This document shows, piece after piece, positions 1 to 7,734 of a DNA stretch of 34,326 bases. The stretch covers positions 1-34,326 of the forward strand of contig NZ_FOGT01000028.1 of NCBI RefSeq assembly GCF_900111295.1, written 5' to 3'. A model generated the notes under the pieces. It was not told where the DNA came from. It saw nothing but the letters and a program-made list of their open reading frames with translations, and did no database searches. The number at the start of each line of letters is the position of its first letter. Position 1 is the first letter of the stretch. A program made the translations under genes and the position numbers. This DNA is from Salipaludibacillus aurantiacus (GTDB lineage Bacteria > Bacillota > Bacilli > Bacillales > Salisediminibacteriaceae).

Positions 1-93
1 AATTCATTGACGGGATATATTAAATATCCCACTTCGCTTGGCTTTTTGTTTAGTTTTCAAAGGTCAAAATAACCAAAGTCGTTTTTTAGCGAC
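1..93 (-). other. 16S rRNA leader (rRNA operon starts off the left edge)
   Basis: Read on the minus strand, this carries the leader typical of Bacillus rRNA operons: TTTGAAAACTAAACAAA followed by a GCGAAG stretch. A small hairpin sits at 12-30 (GGGATAT/ATATCCC) and a second stem-loop at about 77-96 (AAGTCG/CGACTT). Mature 16S should begin just outside the window. The position after bofA matches rrnA of B. subtilis. No 16S sequence itself is present. Confidence 0.8.
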
Positions 94-99
94 TTAATC

Positions 100-128
100 A
101 TCATAACACCTTCAAATAATTAAGTCAA
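100..128 (-). promoter_or_regulatory. rRNA operon promoter P2
   Basis: On the minus strand, -35 TTGACT (123-128) and -10 TATGAT (100-105) are separated by 17 bp. This is the promoter nearer the 16S leader. Tandem sigma-A promoters of this form are the rule for Bacillus rRNA operons. Confidence 0.85.
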
Positions 129-195
129 CAACTTTTTTTATTTTTTTAATTTCGGCTGTTCGTTTTATGTTTCCTCTTCAACAGCGACAAGTAAT

Positions 196-224
196 AATAT
201 ACCACGCAGGAAAATAGCCGTCAA
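196..224 (-). promoter_or_regulatory. rRNA operon promoter P1
   Basis: On the minus strand, -35 TTGACG (219-224) and -10 TATATT (196-201) have a 17-bp spacer, 96 bp upstream of P2. It lies under 50 bp downstream of the bofA stop and I see no terminator between, so bofA transcription probably runs into the rRNA operon. Confidence 0.8.
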
Positions 225-270
225 CACTTTTCAATAAATAAATTAAATAATTTTAAGTCGTTTAGAAAAG

Positions 271-537
271 TTACCGTATAAGCAGCATATCAGTAAAAAT
301 TAACGCAATAATTCCAGGCACTCCAAGGAATCCGGATACAGATGCTGTAAACACGTTGATCGGCAAATGGTAATCGAATGCAGAACCGAACGTATTTAAG
401 AAAAATAAGAGCAGGGCACCAATAAGCAGCCTGACTGCTCCTGTCCCGACAAACTTTAAGAACTTAACAGGTGCTCCAATCATCAGCAGAAGAAAAATCA
501 TCCCTGCAAGCAAAGATAACATGACTAAAGGTTCCAT
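271..537 (-). CDS. bofA: BofA family pro-sigma-K processing inhibitor
   Basis: This is an 88-residue integral membrane protein, almost wholly hydrophobic, with a first membrane helix at about 6-24, more at 35-50 and 62-88, and the family-like C-terminal segment around FLGVPGIIAL. In B. subtilis BofA sits in the outer forespore membrane of the mother cell with SpoIVFA and holds the SpoIVFB protease inactive until the sigma-G signal arrives. Length matches the family. The start has a good ribosome site (AAAGGAGATG). Position (after yaaL, before an rRNA operon) is the same as in B. subtilis and supports the call. It implies a spore-forming lineage, though spore formation itself cannot be shown here. 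Confidence 0.9.
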   Translation of the reverse strand: MEPLVMLSLLAGMIFLLLMIGAPVKFLKFVGTGAVRLLIGALLLFFLNTFGSAFDYHLPINVFTASVSGFLGVPGIIALIFTDMLLIR

Positions 538-559
538 ATGAAGACATCTCCTTTACTTA

Positions 560-772
560 TTAAAGATCAACCTTCTCAGCACTTTCTGCAAAGACGGTCC
601 CTTTAATGTATGTCCTCACCTCTGTAAATAGAACAAGCTCTCTGATATCACCCTGCCGGAATCCTTCCGGCTTATTATAAGAAGCCCCACATTGGCTCTT
701 AACTGAAACAATCAGCTCACAGGGGAAAATCAACACTGGCTTTGCTTCCCTGGTTGCTGATTGATTTTTCAT
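560..772 (-). CDS. Small protein of unknown function between yaaL and bofA
   Basis: This is a 70-residue reading frame, not recognised. It has no membrane segment and two Cys (in PCEL and SQCG), with a mixed charged and hydrophobic composition. It starts 19 bp after the yaaL stop. The yaaL stop overlaps the ATG of a seven-codon mini-frame (MEEHDNE), whose TGA overlaps this gene's ATG as ATGA, so translation could be coupled. The SD-like GGAAGAG is 11 nt upstream, rather far. In B. subtilis yaaL is followed directly by bofA, so this is an extra gene if real. The open frame fills the gap and ends 22 bp before bofA. It could still be a chance frame. Confidence 0.4.
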   Translation of the reverse strand: MKNQSATREAKPVLIFPCELIVSVKSQCGASYNKPEGFRQGDIRELVLFTEVRTYIKGTVFAESAEKVDL

Positions 773-791
773 TCATTGTCATGCTCTTCCA

Positions 792-1013
792 TTAATAGAT
801 GGTCGTTTTCCTTACTCTTGCTTCCTTTAATAGAAATAAATATTTCGCCCTCTCCAGCCGGGCTCTGCTGTTTACATACCCCTCTGAGTCAATGGAGTTC
901 TTGAGATATGTTTCATACTCTTCTGCTTTAGTCTTAATTTGCTCTAACGCTTGTATTAGTTCCTGGTCTTTTTGAAGACGGAGTTTCCTCTTCTTCTTAG
1001 CTTTTTTAAACAT
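792..1013 (-). CDS. yaaL: YaaL family protein (DUF2508)
   Basis: This 73-residue protein is rich in Lys, Arg and Glu and predicted mostly helical. It starts with the basic MFKKAKKKRKLRLQ stretch and continues as an amphipathic helical region (about 14-40), then the RARLERAKYLFLLKEAR segment typical of YaaL. The function of the family is unknown. It sits between recR and bofA as in B. subtilis, which makes the identification firm despite its size. It likely belongs to the dnaX-ebfC-recR transcription unit. Confidence 0.85.
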   Translation of the reverse strand: MFKKAKKKRKLRLQKDQELIQALEQIKTKAEEYETYLKNSIDSEGYVNSRARLERAKYLFLLKEARVRKTTIY

Positions 1014-1101
1014 TTAACCCCCACCTCAAATATCTTTTCAGGTTATCCTCTCTGACGAAAAACATTGCAGCCTGCCAGGAAAACTCGCTTAAATTTAAAA
1101 A

Positions 1102-1698
1102 TTACAGCTCCCGCCGGCCTTCTATGGCCTTGGATAAGGTCACTTCATCTGCATATTCCAAGTCTCCTCCTACAGGAAGTCCGTGGGCTATTCTAGTTAC
1201 TCTGATTCCTGTCGGTTTGACCAGACGGGAAATATACATCGCTGTTGCTTCCCCTTCAATATTAGGGTTTGTCGCAATTATAAGTTCCTGAACTGTATCA
1301 TCCTGAAGACGCTTCAGTAAATCGGGAATATAAATATCTTCCGGCCCGATTCCATCTACAGGAGAAATAGCGCCATGAAGCACGTGATACAACCCGCCGT
1401 ATTCTCTCATTTTTTCCATTGCGATAACGTCTTTAGATTCCTGTACTATGCAGATTATCGAGCGGTCACGCCCCTGGTCATCACAAATTCGGCAAGGGTC
1501 CGTGTCTGTAATGTGGTGGCAGACCGAGCAGTATGTCAATTCACGTTTAGCATTCACAAGAGCTTTAGCGAAATCCAGCACATCGTCTTCCTTCATATCC
1601 AGTACGTAAAAAGCCAATCTTGCGGCTGTTTTTGGTCCAATCCCCGGTAAACGCATAAACCCTTCAATCAGTTTAGATATGGGTTGAGGATATTGCAT
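1102..1698 (-). CDS. recR: Recombination mediator RecR
   Basis: RecR works with RecO (and RecF) to load RecA onto SSB-coated single-stranded DNA at gaps. At 198 residues it has the family length. An N-terminal helix-hairpin-helix lies near residues 8-28 ([14 protein letters not shown]), followed by a four-Cys zinc site (C57, C60, C69, C72) and a TOPRIM domain at about 80-175 with the acidic VQES and NPNIEGEAT segments. The start has a strong ribosome site (AAAGGAGGA). It follows ebfC after about 150 bp, and the gap contains a weak terminator-like hairpin. Confidence 0.97.
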   Translation of the reverse strand: MQYPQPISKLIEGFMRLPGIGPKTAARLAFYVLDMKEDDVLDFAKALVNAKRELTYCSVCHHITDTDPCRICDDQGRDRSIICIVQESKDVIAMEKMREYGGLYHVLHGAISPVDGIGPEDIYIPDLLKRLQDDTVQELIIATNPNIEGEATAMYISRLVKPTGIRVTRIAHGLPVGGDLEYADEVTLSKAIEGRREL

Positions 1699-1791
1699 CT
1701 GACACTTCCTCCTTTCACGCTAACTATATATATTAATTTCACTGATATATCCTTAAGCCTGTAAATTAATTTGAGAAATACGCAAGATTAG

Positions 1792-1819
1792 AAAAGACTT
1801 GGCTTTTCGTCACCAAGTC
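1792..1819 (-). terminator. Weak intrinsic terminator or attenuator between ebfC and recR
   Basis: On the minus strand, GACTTGG pairs with CCAAGTC (1813-1819 and 1796-1802) around a 10-nt loop, followed by TTTTCT. The stem is short and the U tract brief, so it probably lowers rather than stops transcription into recR. Confidence 0.5.
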
Positions 1820-1849
1820 CTCCCTTTCATAATAACACCTTTTCAGCTT

Positions 1850-2161
1850 TTACATCATGCCCGGCAGGTTCATGCCTTTTGTGAATTTACCCATCTTTTC
1901 ATTTACTACGTCATCCACTTTATTCAGCGCTTCATTTGTAGCAGCTAACACTAAATCTTCCAGCATTTCTACATCATCGGGATCGACGGCTTCTTCATTA
2001 ATCTGTATATCAAGGATCCGCTTTTCTCCGCTCGCAATGACTTTCACCATTCCGCCTCCAGCAGTTGCTTCAACTGTTTCTTCTTTTAACTGCTCTTGGG
2101 CTTTCTGCATATCTTTTTGCATTTTCTGCATTTGCTTCATCATATTACCCATGTTTTTCAT
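1850..2161 (-). CDS. ebfC: YbaB/EbfC family nucleoid-associated protein
   Basis: This 103-residue DNA-binding protein corresponds to YaaK of B. subtilis. The first 30 residues form a Met/Gln/Lys-rich helix ([20 protein letters not shown]), followed by the conserved [11 protein letters not shown] strand and a C-terminal helix ending in MNLPGMM, all hallmarks of YbaB/EbfC. Members form tweezer-shaped dimers on DNA. The role in Bacillus is not well defined. It sits between dnaX (31 bp upstream) and recR, the order seen in most bacteria, and a GAGGGAGATG ribosome site precedes the start. Confidence 0.95.
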   Translation of the reverse strand: MKNMGNMMKQMQKMQKDMQKAQEQLKEETVEATAGGGMVKVIASGEKRILDIQINEEAVDPDDVEMLEDLVLAATNEALNKVDDVVNEKMGKFTKGMNLPGMM

Positions 2162-2192
2162 GTGAACATCTCCCTCTTTTATTAAAAGTTTT

Positions 2193-3923
2193 TTATTCTT
2201 TTATTTCCAGTAAATCTCGGCCGACTAATTTGACAGCTTCATCGATAACAGGGTTTTCTTCTTTATGTTCTTGAGCAGGCTCTCCTTCTGAAGAACTGCT
2301 TCCATTTGTTTTCTGTTCTTTGACATATGCTTCTTTAACTTCTTCCCAGTGCGCCGCAAGAATAGTGAGCATGTTTAAATCTTTTTGCACAGTTACTGTA
2401 ACGGCCTCTTCAACTAAATCTCTGAATTTCTCACCAACCATATCACGGTGCATTTCATTACGGAAAGCAAGGACAAACTGATCGTCTGAACAGGCCACAG
2501 GTTTACAGTCATTCAGCCATGCCGAAGCAGGGACACTTTTCTGTTTAACCTGTTCAATAATCTGGCCCCAACCGCTGTGAAGCGTCTGGAGATTTTGTTT
2601 TGTTGCACTGTGCAGCATCTCTTTTACTTTTTTGGTATGAGCACGGCTTTTAGCACTGCTTGGCACAGGTTTAGGTTTCTGCCTTGCCGGTTCAGCTGCG
2701 GCTGCGCCTTCTGAACTTTGCGCACCTGCCTGCAGCCTTTGTAATGAGGATTCCAGCTGTTTAACCTTCTTTTGCAGGGAAATAATCGTTTCATTATGGT
2801 CCAGGTCGACAGGTGCCCCGGAAGAACTCCCCCGGCCGCTTGTTTTTTGACAAGCCTGGACAACGAACATCTCGAGAAAGACTTGGGGATGGCTCGCCCA
2901 TTTCATTTGCTGCTGAAAGTGGTTAAGTTTATCCATCATTTCAAAAACCCAGTTTTCGTCCAGCTCATCAGTTATTCCTTTGAAAGCTTCGTCTCCCGTC
3001 AGCCGGTCCAATGACTCTTCCAGTTCAGGGGCAGCTTTGACCATAAGTACATCTCTAAAAAAGAAAATCAAGTCTTCAATAAACCGGTTCGGATCTTTCC
3101 CTTCCTTCATTAAAGTGTCAATTGCTTCAAGGCCTTCGGCAACCTCCCCGGCTTGTATGGATTTTACTACATGATGAAGCAGCTGCTGGGAAACGGCCCC
3201 GATAATGGATAAAACGTCCTCTGTCTTCACTGCTTCATCTGCATAGGAGATAGCCTGATCCAACAAACTGAGAGCGTCCCGCATCCCGCCTTCAGAGGCA
3301 CGGGCGATGAGGGACAGGGCGTCTTCTTCCACTTTCACATCGCTGTTTTCTAAAATTTCTTCCATACGTTTAAGCATGGCATGGGCCGAAATACGTTTGA
3401 AGTCAAATCTTTGGCACCTGGAAATGATAGTAAGAGGAATTTTGTGAGGTTCTGTCGTAGCAAGGATAAAGATGACATGCCTCGGTGGTTCCTCCAGCGT
3501 TTTTAAGAGCGCATTGAACGCCCCTGTGGACAGCATATGCACTTCGTCAATAATATAAACTTTAAAACGGGCTGCACTCGGAGCAAACTTTACTTTATCT
3601 CGGATATCCCGGATTTCATCAACCCCGTTGTTACTGGCAGCATCTATCTCCATAACATCTACAATACTGCCGTCCTGAATGCCTCGGCAGGTGTTGCATT
3701 CGTTACAAGGTTCAGCCACAGGCGCTTTTTCACAGTTAATAGCCTTTGATACAATTTTGGCAGCACTTGTTTTCCCTGTCCCACGGGGCCCTGTAAATAA
3801 GTAGGCGTGAGAGAGCTTTTCCTGAACCAACGCATTTTGTAAAGTTTTTGTAATGTGCTCCTGGCCAACCACATCAGCCAGGCGCGCCGGTCGCCACACC
3901 CGGTATAACGCTTGATAACCCAT
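2193..3923 (-). CDS. dnaX: DNA polymerase III subunit tau (gamma/tau)
   Basis: This is the clamp-loader ATPase of the replisome, 576 residues from the chosen start. In this numbering Walker A is GPRGTGKT (45-52), the zinc site is C64/C73/C76/C79, Walker B is IIDEVH (124-129), and the sensor SRC motif lies near 170. Domain III runs to about 370, then an Ala/Pro/Lys-rich linker (about 385-430) leads to a C-terminal tau region that would bind polymerase and helicase. I chose the ATG at 3923 because [12 protein letters not shown] is the standard N-terminus and GAGGGAAGG stands just upstream. A frame open to 3959 adds 12 residues. Its own promoter is at 4016-4044, and ebfC and recR follow. Confidence 0.96.
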   Translation of the reverse strand: MGYQALYRVWRPARLADVVGQEHITKTLQNALVQEKLSHAYLFTGPRGTGKTSAAKIVSKAINCEKAPVAEPCNECNTCRGIQDGSIVDVMEIDAASNNGVDEIRDIRDKVKFAPSAARFKVYIIDEVHMLSTGAFNALLKTLEEPPRHVIFILATTEPHKIPLTIISRCQRFDFKRISAHAMLKRMEEILENSDVKVEEDALSLIARASEGGMRDALSLLDQAISYADEAVKTEDVLSIIGAVSQQLLHHVVKSIQAGEVAEGLEAIDTLMKEGKDPNRFIEDLIFFFRDVLMVKAAPELEESLDRLTGDEAFKGITDELDENWVFEMMDKLNHFQQQMKWASHPQVFLEMFVVQACQKTSGRGSSSGAPVDLDHNETIISLQKKVKQLESSLQRLQAGAQSSEGAAAAEPARQKPKPVPSSAKSRAHTKKVKEMLHSATKQNLQTLHSGWGQIIEQVKQKSVPASAWLNDCKPVACSDDQFVLAFRNEMHRDMVGEKFRDLVEEAVTVTVQKDLNMLTILAAHWEEVKEAYVKEQKTNGSSSSEGEPAQEHKEENPVIDEAVKLVGRDLLEIKE

Positions 3924-3946
3924 ATCTCTCAACCTTCCCTCTTTCA

Positions 3947-3979
3947 TTCCCTGGGGCACACCCCTCCCCAGGAAGGGAA
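3947..3979 (-). promoter_or_regulatory. Hairpin in the dnaX 5' leader
   Basis: On the minus strand, CCTGGGG (3966-3972) pairs with CCCCAGG (3950-3956), extended by TTCC/GGAA. It lies between the dnaX promoter and its ribosome site. It has no U tract, so it is not a terminator. It may affect mRNA stability or translation. The function is inferred only. Confidence 0.35.
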
Positions 3980-4015
3980 CGGCTGCCTGTCGTTCTAATT
4001 CTTAATTCATTCCTT

Positions 4016-4044
4016 ATTATACCGATACAGAGAGAGGATTTCAA
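4016..4044 (-). promoter_or_regulatory. dnaX promoter (sigma-A type)
   Basis: On the minus strand, -35 TTGAAA (4039-4044), a 17-bp spacer and -10 TATAAT (4016-4021). It gives a leader of about 85 nt before the dnaX start at 3923 and probably drives dnaX-ebfC-recR-yaaL-bofA. Confidence 0.75.
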
Positions 4045-4181
4045 AATGAATCTTTAAGAAAAGAATACCTTCTGAAAAATATTAGTTAAGCCGTTTTTCC
4101 CTGTAACTATTCTTAAAATTTGCTCATTTCGGCGTTTTCTAAATGGTCATTTACACGAGGAAAGCTCCTACCCTGAACAGC

Positions 4182-4207
4182 AAAAAAGCTGCCCTTGCAG
4201 GACAGCT
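4182..4207 (-). terminator. scr (SRP RNA) terminator
   Basis: On the minus strand, AGCTGTCC and GGGCAGCT form an 8-bp stem around TGCAA, followed directly by six T. It lies about 20 nt beyond the mature SRP RNA 3' end. Confidence 0.85.
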
Positions 4208-4228
4208 TTACTGATAATCATATTAAAA

Positions 4229-4500
4229 TGCCGTGCACCTTTCGTCGATCACAGGCTCTCAAGCGTTACCTGAGCAGTTTGCTCGAACCAGGCAACTCCG
4301 CGGCACACGGAAGAACCCGCTTACTGCTGCTTCCTTCCGGACCTGACAGGGTTCACGGGATTCCGTTGCGCGGAACCCGGTTGTCAACACCACTTACTCA
4401 GGGCAGACCATGAGAACCTGTAACCTCGGAAAGGGATTCGGCCTCGCTATAGCGGATTGCGAGTACAGGGCACCGCTACCTCCCCGCTTAGCACGACAAA
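4229..4500 (-). ncRNA. scr: Large-type SRP RNA (scRNA, 6S/7SL-like)
   Basis: This is the RNA of the signal recognition particle, partner of Ffh and HBsu in Bacillus, needed for co-translational membrane targeting. The universally conserved domain IV is seen on the minus strand at about 4325-4352 (GGTCCGGAAGGAAGCAGCAG). The 5' part starts near TGTCGTGCTAAGCGGGGAGG, which resembles the B. subtilis scRNA start, and gives a length of about 272 nt against 271 in B. subtilis. The Alu-type domain is therefore present, unlike the short 4.5S form. Ends are estimated. It has its own promoter about 55 nt upstream, implying a precursor trimmed at the 5' end, as known for B. subtilis (RNase III). Confidence 0.93.
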
Positions 4501-4561
4501 GTTGATAATATTTTCAGGTGTGCTTGTTCCTCCTAGTGGGAACTAAGGCGACACATATAAC

Positions 4562-4590
4562 AGTATAACGGTTTTTTAATATAATTGCAA
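4562..4590 (-). promoter_or_regulatory. scr promoter
   Basis: On the minus strand, -35 TTGCAA (4585-4590), a 17-bp spacer and -10 TATACT (4562-4567). Transcription would start near 4555, giving a precursor of about 370 nt to the terminator, close to the 354-nt precursor known in B. subtilis. Confidence 0.75.
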
Positions 4591-4678
4591 CAGGTAAACC
4601 TAAACGAAATAATAGTAAAATTTAAAAAACAAACTAGTCGTATAAACCGCGTCATTTCTTAGCAGTGACGCCCATGAG

Positions 4679-4843
4679 TTACTCTTCTTTTGAATCTTTC
4701 TTTTCCGATCCGTCGCTGTTTTCAACTTTATTTAATTTTTCCATTAAAATATGCGGCGGTGTATGCATCACATGCTCCAGCGGCATATTTAGCTTTTTAG
4801 AGATCATTTGTGCCGTTTCCAGTGAAATCTGGTTCGGTCTCAT
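4679..4843 (-). CDS. YycC-like small protein
   Basis: This 54-residue protein begins MRPNQISLETAQMISKKLN, continues with MPLEHVMHTPPHILMEKL and ends in an acidic and basic tail. The MRPxQIS-ETA start and the PLE.(L/V)MH-PxHIL core match the YycC family of Bacillaceae, whose function is unknown. It has a near-ideal ribosome site (AAAGGAGGGA, about 8 nt before ATG). In B. subtilis yycC lies elsewhere, so its place directly after tadA is a local arrangement. It probably shares the tadA transcript, with only 57 bp separating them. Confidence 0.8.
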   Translation of the reverse strand: MRPNQISLETAQMISKKLNMPLEHVMHTPPHILMEKLNKVENSDGSEKKDSKEE

Positions 4844-4900
4844 AAAGTCTCCCTCCTTTTTTTCATAGTCCTATTTTAAATCATACCCTATATATTGCTC

Positions 4901-5422
<522 letters not shown>

Positions 5423-5433
5423 TCAGCATAAAA

Positions 5434-5462
5434 ATTGTACGATTTTTTCAATAAGATAGCAA
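5434..5462 (-). promoter_or_regulatory. tadA promoter
   Basis: On the minus strand, -35 TTGCTA (5457-5462), 17 bp, -10 TACAAT (5434-5439), about 35 bp ahead of the tadA start. The remaining part of this gap (5463-5530) shows no feature I can name. Confidence 0.6.
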
Positions 5463-5528
5463 ATGCTTACTCTAAAGGCGAGAATTCCACAGGGATTAAG
5501 CCTGGTCAGAAGAAAATAGCTTCTATTA

Positions 5529-5576
5529 TCAAAAAGACATCTGAACAAAATCCGTAAAATTTGTTCAGATGTCTTT
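5529..5576 (-). terminator. Terminator of the ccm operon
   Basis: A perfect 17-bp inverted repeat, AAAGACATCTGAACAAA (5533-5549) and its complement (5560-5576), has a 10-nt loop. Read on the minus strand it ends in TCTTTTTG. It lies 40 bp after the last ccm gene and insulates the island from tadA. Confidence 0.85.
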
Positions 5577-5616
5577 AAGATCACTATTCTTTTGTCTCAG
5601 TCTCCGTTGAAAATTA

Positions 5617-6135
5617 CTAGTTATTCAATAAATCGCTGACTTTTTTGGCCATAACATCTCTGTTGACTGAACCGACGATATGGTCTGCTACGACACCGTT
5701 CTCATCTATGATTACTGTTTCAGGCTGGCCCACAATTCCGTAACGCTGGGAGACCTCCAGGTCAAAATCAAACACATATGTTTTATTATCGTACCCGGTT
5801 CGTTCAATAAAGCGCTCCACAGCCCTCTTAGATTCTGATTTGACCACAGTAAAGACATAGACTTCATCTTGGAATTCCTCTGTAAATTGCATCATTTCCG
5901 GAGCCTGTGATTCACAGGGCTTGCACCACGTAGAGAAAAAATTTAAAACTACCGGCTTTCCTTTATATGCGTCCAGCTGATATAACTCTCCCGCCTGATC
6001 CTCTAATTCAAAGTTGTATGCTTCATCCCCGATCCCTACCGTATCACCTTGAACTCTCAGGCCTATGACGAAGGTGATGAGGATACCTATTACAAATAAT
6101 CCGGTTGCCGCCTGGATCCATCTTGTTTTATTCAA
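5617..6135 (-). CDS. ccmG: CcmG/ResA-type membrane-anchored thiol:disulfide oxidoreductase
   Basis: This 172-residue protein has an N-terminal anchor (about 7-26) and an extracytoplasmic thioredoxin domain with the active site W70-C71-K-P-C74, plus the GQPETVIID segment that carries the cis-Pro loop. Such proteins keep the apocytochrome CXXCH thiols reduced for heme attachment. By sequence it could equally be called ResA. I use ccmG because it is the last gene of a complete Ccm operon, 30 bp after ccmD. The GxxxxxPxF-type central insert of Gram-negative CcmG is not obvious, and the NFFSTWCKPCESQAPEM core resembles ResA more. It may have been recruited from a System II background. Confidence 0.85.
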   Translation of the reverse strand: MNKTRWIQAATGLFVIGILITFVIGLRVQGDTVGIGDEAYNFELEDQAGELYQLDAYKGKPVVLNFFSTWCKPCESQAPEMMQFTEEFQDEVYVFTVVKSESKRAVERFIERTGYDNKTYVFDFDLEVSQRYGIVGQPETVIIDENGVVADHIVGSVNRDVMAKKVSDLLNN

Positions 6136-6165
6136 CAGAAACCACCTCCCTCATCCCTTATCAGC

Positions 6166-6294
6166 CTAGTCTTCTTTCATCTCGCGCAGAAAGTTTATTT
6201 CTTTCATTGCATCGTTCTGCCTTTTTCCGATCATCCACACATAACCTGCAATCAAAAGCCAAATAACTGAATACGCTGCAAATAAATAAGTCAT
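6166..6294 (-). CDS. ccmD: CcmD family heme exporter subunit
   Basis: This 42-residue protein has one membrane helix (about 3-22, FAAYSVIWLLIAGYVWMIG) followed by a basic and acidic cytoplasmic tail (KRQNDAMKEINFLREMKED). This is the CcmD pattern: a tiny single-pass protein that helps release holo-CcmE from CcmC and CcmABC. The gene has a strong ribosome site (GAGGAGG) and lies 12 bp after ccmC. The position in the operon makes the call secure despite the small size. Confidence 0.88.
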   Translation of the reverse strand: MTYLFAAYSVIWLLIAGYVWMIGKRQNDAMKEINFLREMKED

Positions 6295-6306
6295 TATTAT
6301 TCCTCC

Positions 6307-7041
6307 TCAGCTAATCATTTTTTCTTGCTCTTTTGCTTTTAATTTCTTCACTTGCAACTTAAGTTTTTCGACATATAGTCCCTTTTGTAAGAGAATGAAA
6401 TAGATGAGAGTTAAGGTGAAAACTGAAAAGATTAACGTAAAGAGCATGCTTGGTTCAAGCCCTCCCCCTGCGCCTTCAGCGCCTTCCGACATGACGACCG
6501 GGTGAAGGTTAGATTCCCACCAGCGGATTGACATGTAGACAATTGGCACGTTTACAAACCCTATAATTCCAAATACTGAGGCCAGCCGGGCTCGTTTCTG
6601 CCATTCCATGTCGAGATTACGAATCATAATGTAAGCAATGTACATAAAAAAGAGTATTAACGTCGTTGTCAGCCTCGGCTCCCATGTCCACCACGTGTTC
6701 CATGCTGACCTTGCCCAAATTGGGCCTGTAGTGAGAACTATTGCAGTAAACACAACTCCAATTTCGCCGCTTACCCCTGCGATAAGATCATATTTCCGTT
6801 TTTTTGTAAATAAGAACAACAGACTGAACACGAATACAATGAAAAAGGCGAAAAAAGCATTCCAGGCAGACGCCACATGAAAATAAAAGATTTTCTGCAC
6901 GGGCCCCATGATCCGTTCCACAGGCGACCAGATAAATACAAGGTAGAGAGCTGCTAATGTCATAGGCACAGCGGCAATAATAAGAGCCTTATGAAGCTTC
7001 GTAGGAAGTAACCCTTTCATCTCTTCACGGTCTTGTGTCAT
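6307..7041 (-). CDS. ccmC: Heme handling protein CcmC
   Basis: This 244-residue membrane protein of the WWD heme-handling family has about six helices. CcmC attaches heme to CcmE outside the membrane. The first heme-ligand His is H55 in FYFHVASAW, and the second lies in WWESNLHP near residue 177. The tryptophan-rich loop is at 114-124. It reads WNTWWTWEPRL where the usual form is WGTWWxWDxRL, so both the Gly and the Asp are replaced. The C-terminus is a charged Lys/Glu tail. It is preceded by ccmB (3-bp gap) and followed by ccmD. Confidence 0.95.
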   Translation of the reverse strand: MTQDREEMKGLLPTKLHKALIIAAVPMTLAALYLVFIWSPVERIMGPVQKIFYFHVASAWNAFFAFFIVFVFSLLFLFTKKRKYDLIAGVSGEIGVVFTAIVLTTGPIWARSAWNTWWTWEPRLTTTLILFFMYIAYIMIRNLDMEWQKRARLASVFGIIGFVNVPIVYMSIRWWESNLHPVVMSEGAEGAGGGLEPSMLFTLIFSVFTLTLIYFILLQKGLYVEKLKLQVKKLKAKEQEKMIS

Positions 7042-7044
7042 TTC

Positions 7045-7734
7045 TTACACCTCCAGCACATATTCAAATAATAAAAATCCAGCTGCAAAAAAGATGACAT
7101 CATACGCTCCCATCAGCTGCATCCAGCTGAGGGCGGCCGCCGCCCCCTCTTGCTCTGTTAAAACCAGTCTGGTCGCCTGGACCGCAGCAATGATCACTGG
7201 TGTAACCAGAGGAAACAGGAGAATCGGCAAAAGCATTTCACTGCTTTTTGCGTGAGAAGCTAATGCGGCCAGCAGAGTCCCAACAGCAATAAATCCAAAA
7301 GTCCCTAAAAATATAATAAGAAGAAAATAAAGAATGCTGCTGTATGCGGGGACTTGAAAATCAAACAGTAAAAATAATAAAGGAATAGAGACAACCTGAA
7401 CGAGAAGAACAAACACAAGATTAGCCAGAAACTTTCCTATATATATACCTGACGGATCTACCGGTGCCACCATCATCCCGTGTAAGTGGTCATGCTGCTT
7501 TTCCGTTGTAAATGACCGGTTTAAACCAAGAATCCCTGCAAAAATGGTAATGACCCAGATCATCCCGGGAACGAGGGCGCTGACTGCCTGATTGGACGGG
7601 TCAAATGCGAAACTGAACGTGACAATGACCAGTCCGGAAAATATTAGCATCGTCGTAATCGTCTGTTTTGTTTTCCACTCTGCATAAAGGTCTTTCCGGG
7701 CAATAGCAAGGGCAGGAGCAAGCAGATGTTTCAT
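7045..7734 (-). CDS. ccmB: Heme exporter permease CcmB
   Basis: This 229-residue integral membrane subunit of the CcmAB(CD) ABC complex releases holo-CcmE for heme delivery. It has six hydrophobic segments and an N-terminal cytoplasmic ALAIARKDLYAEWKTKQ stretch typical of CcmB. Also family-like are FTTEKQHDHLHGMMVAP and the LLLPILLFPLVTPV type helix. The start overlaps the ccmA stop by 4 nt (ATGA), so the two are translationally coupled. The length is the usual one. Confidence 0.95.
   Translation of the reverse strand: MKHLLAPALAIARKDLYAEWKTKQTITTMLIFSGLVIVTFSFAFDPSNQAVSALVPGMIWVITIFAGILGLNRSFTTEKQHDHLHGMMVAPVDPSGIYIGKFLANLVFVLLVQVVSIPLLFLLFDFQVPAYSSILYFLLIIFLGTFGFIAVGTLLAALASHAKSSEMLLPILLFPLVTPVIIAAVQATRLVLTEQEGAAAALSWMQLMGAYDVIFFAAGFLLFEYVLEV

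Noticed and set aside
2624-2863. 79-codon frame inside dnaX
   Set aside because: It is an alternative frame of the dnaX linker with biased codon composition. Of interest only for the stop after the A6 tract.
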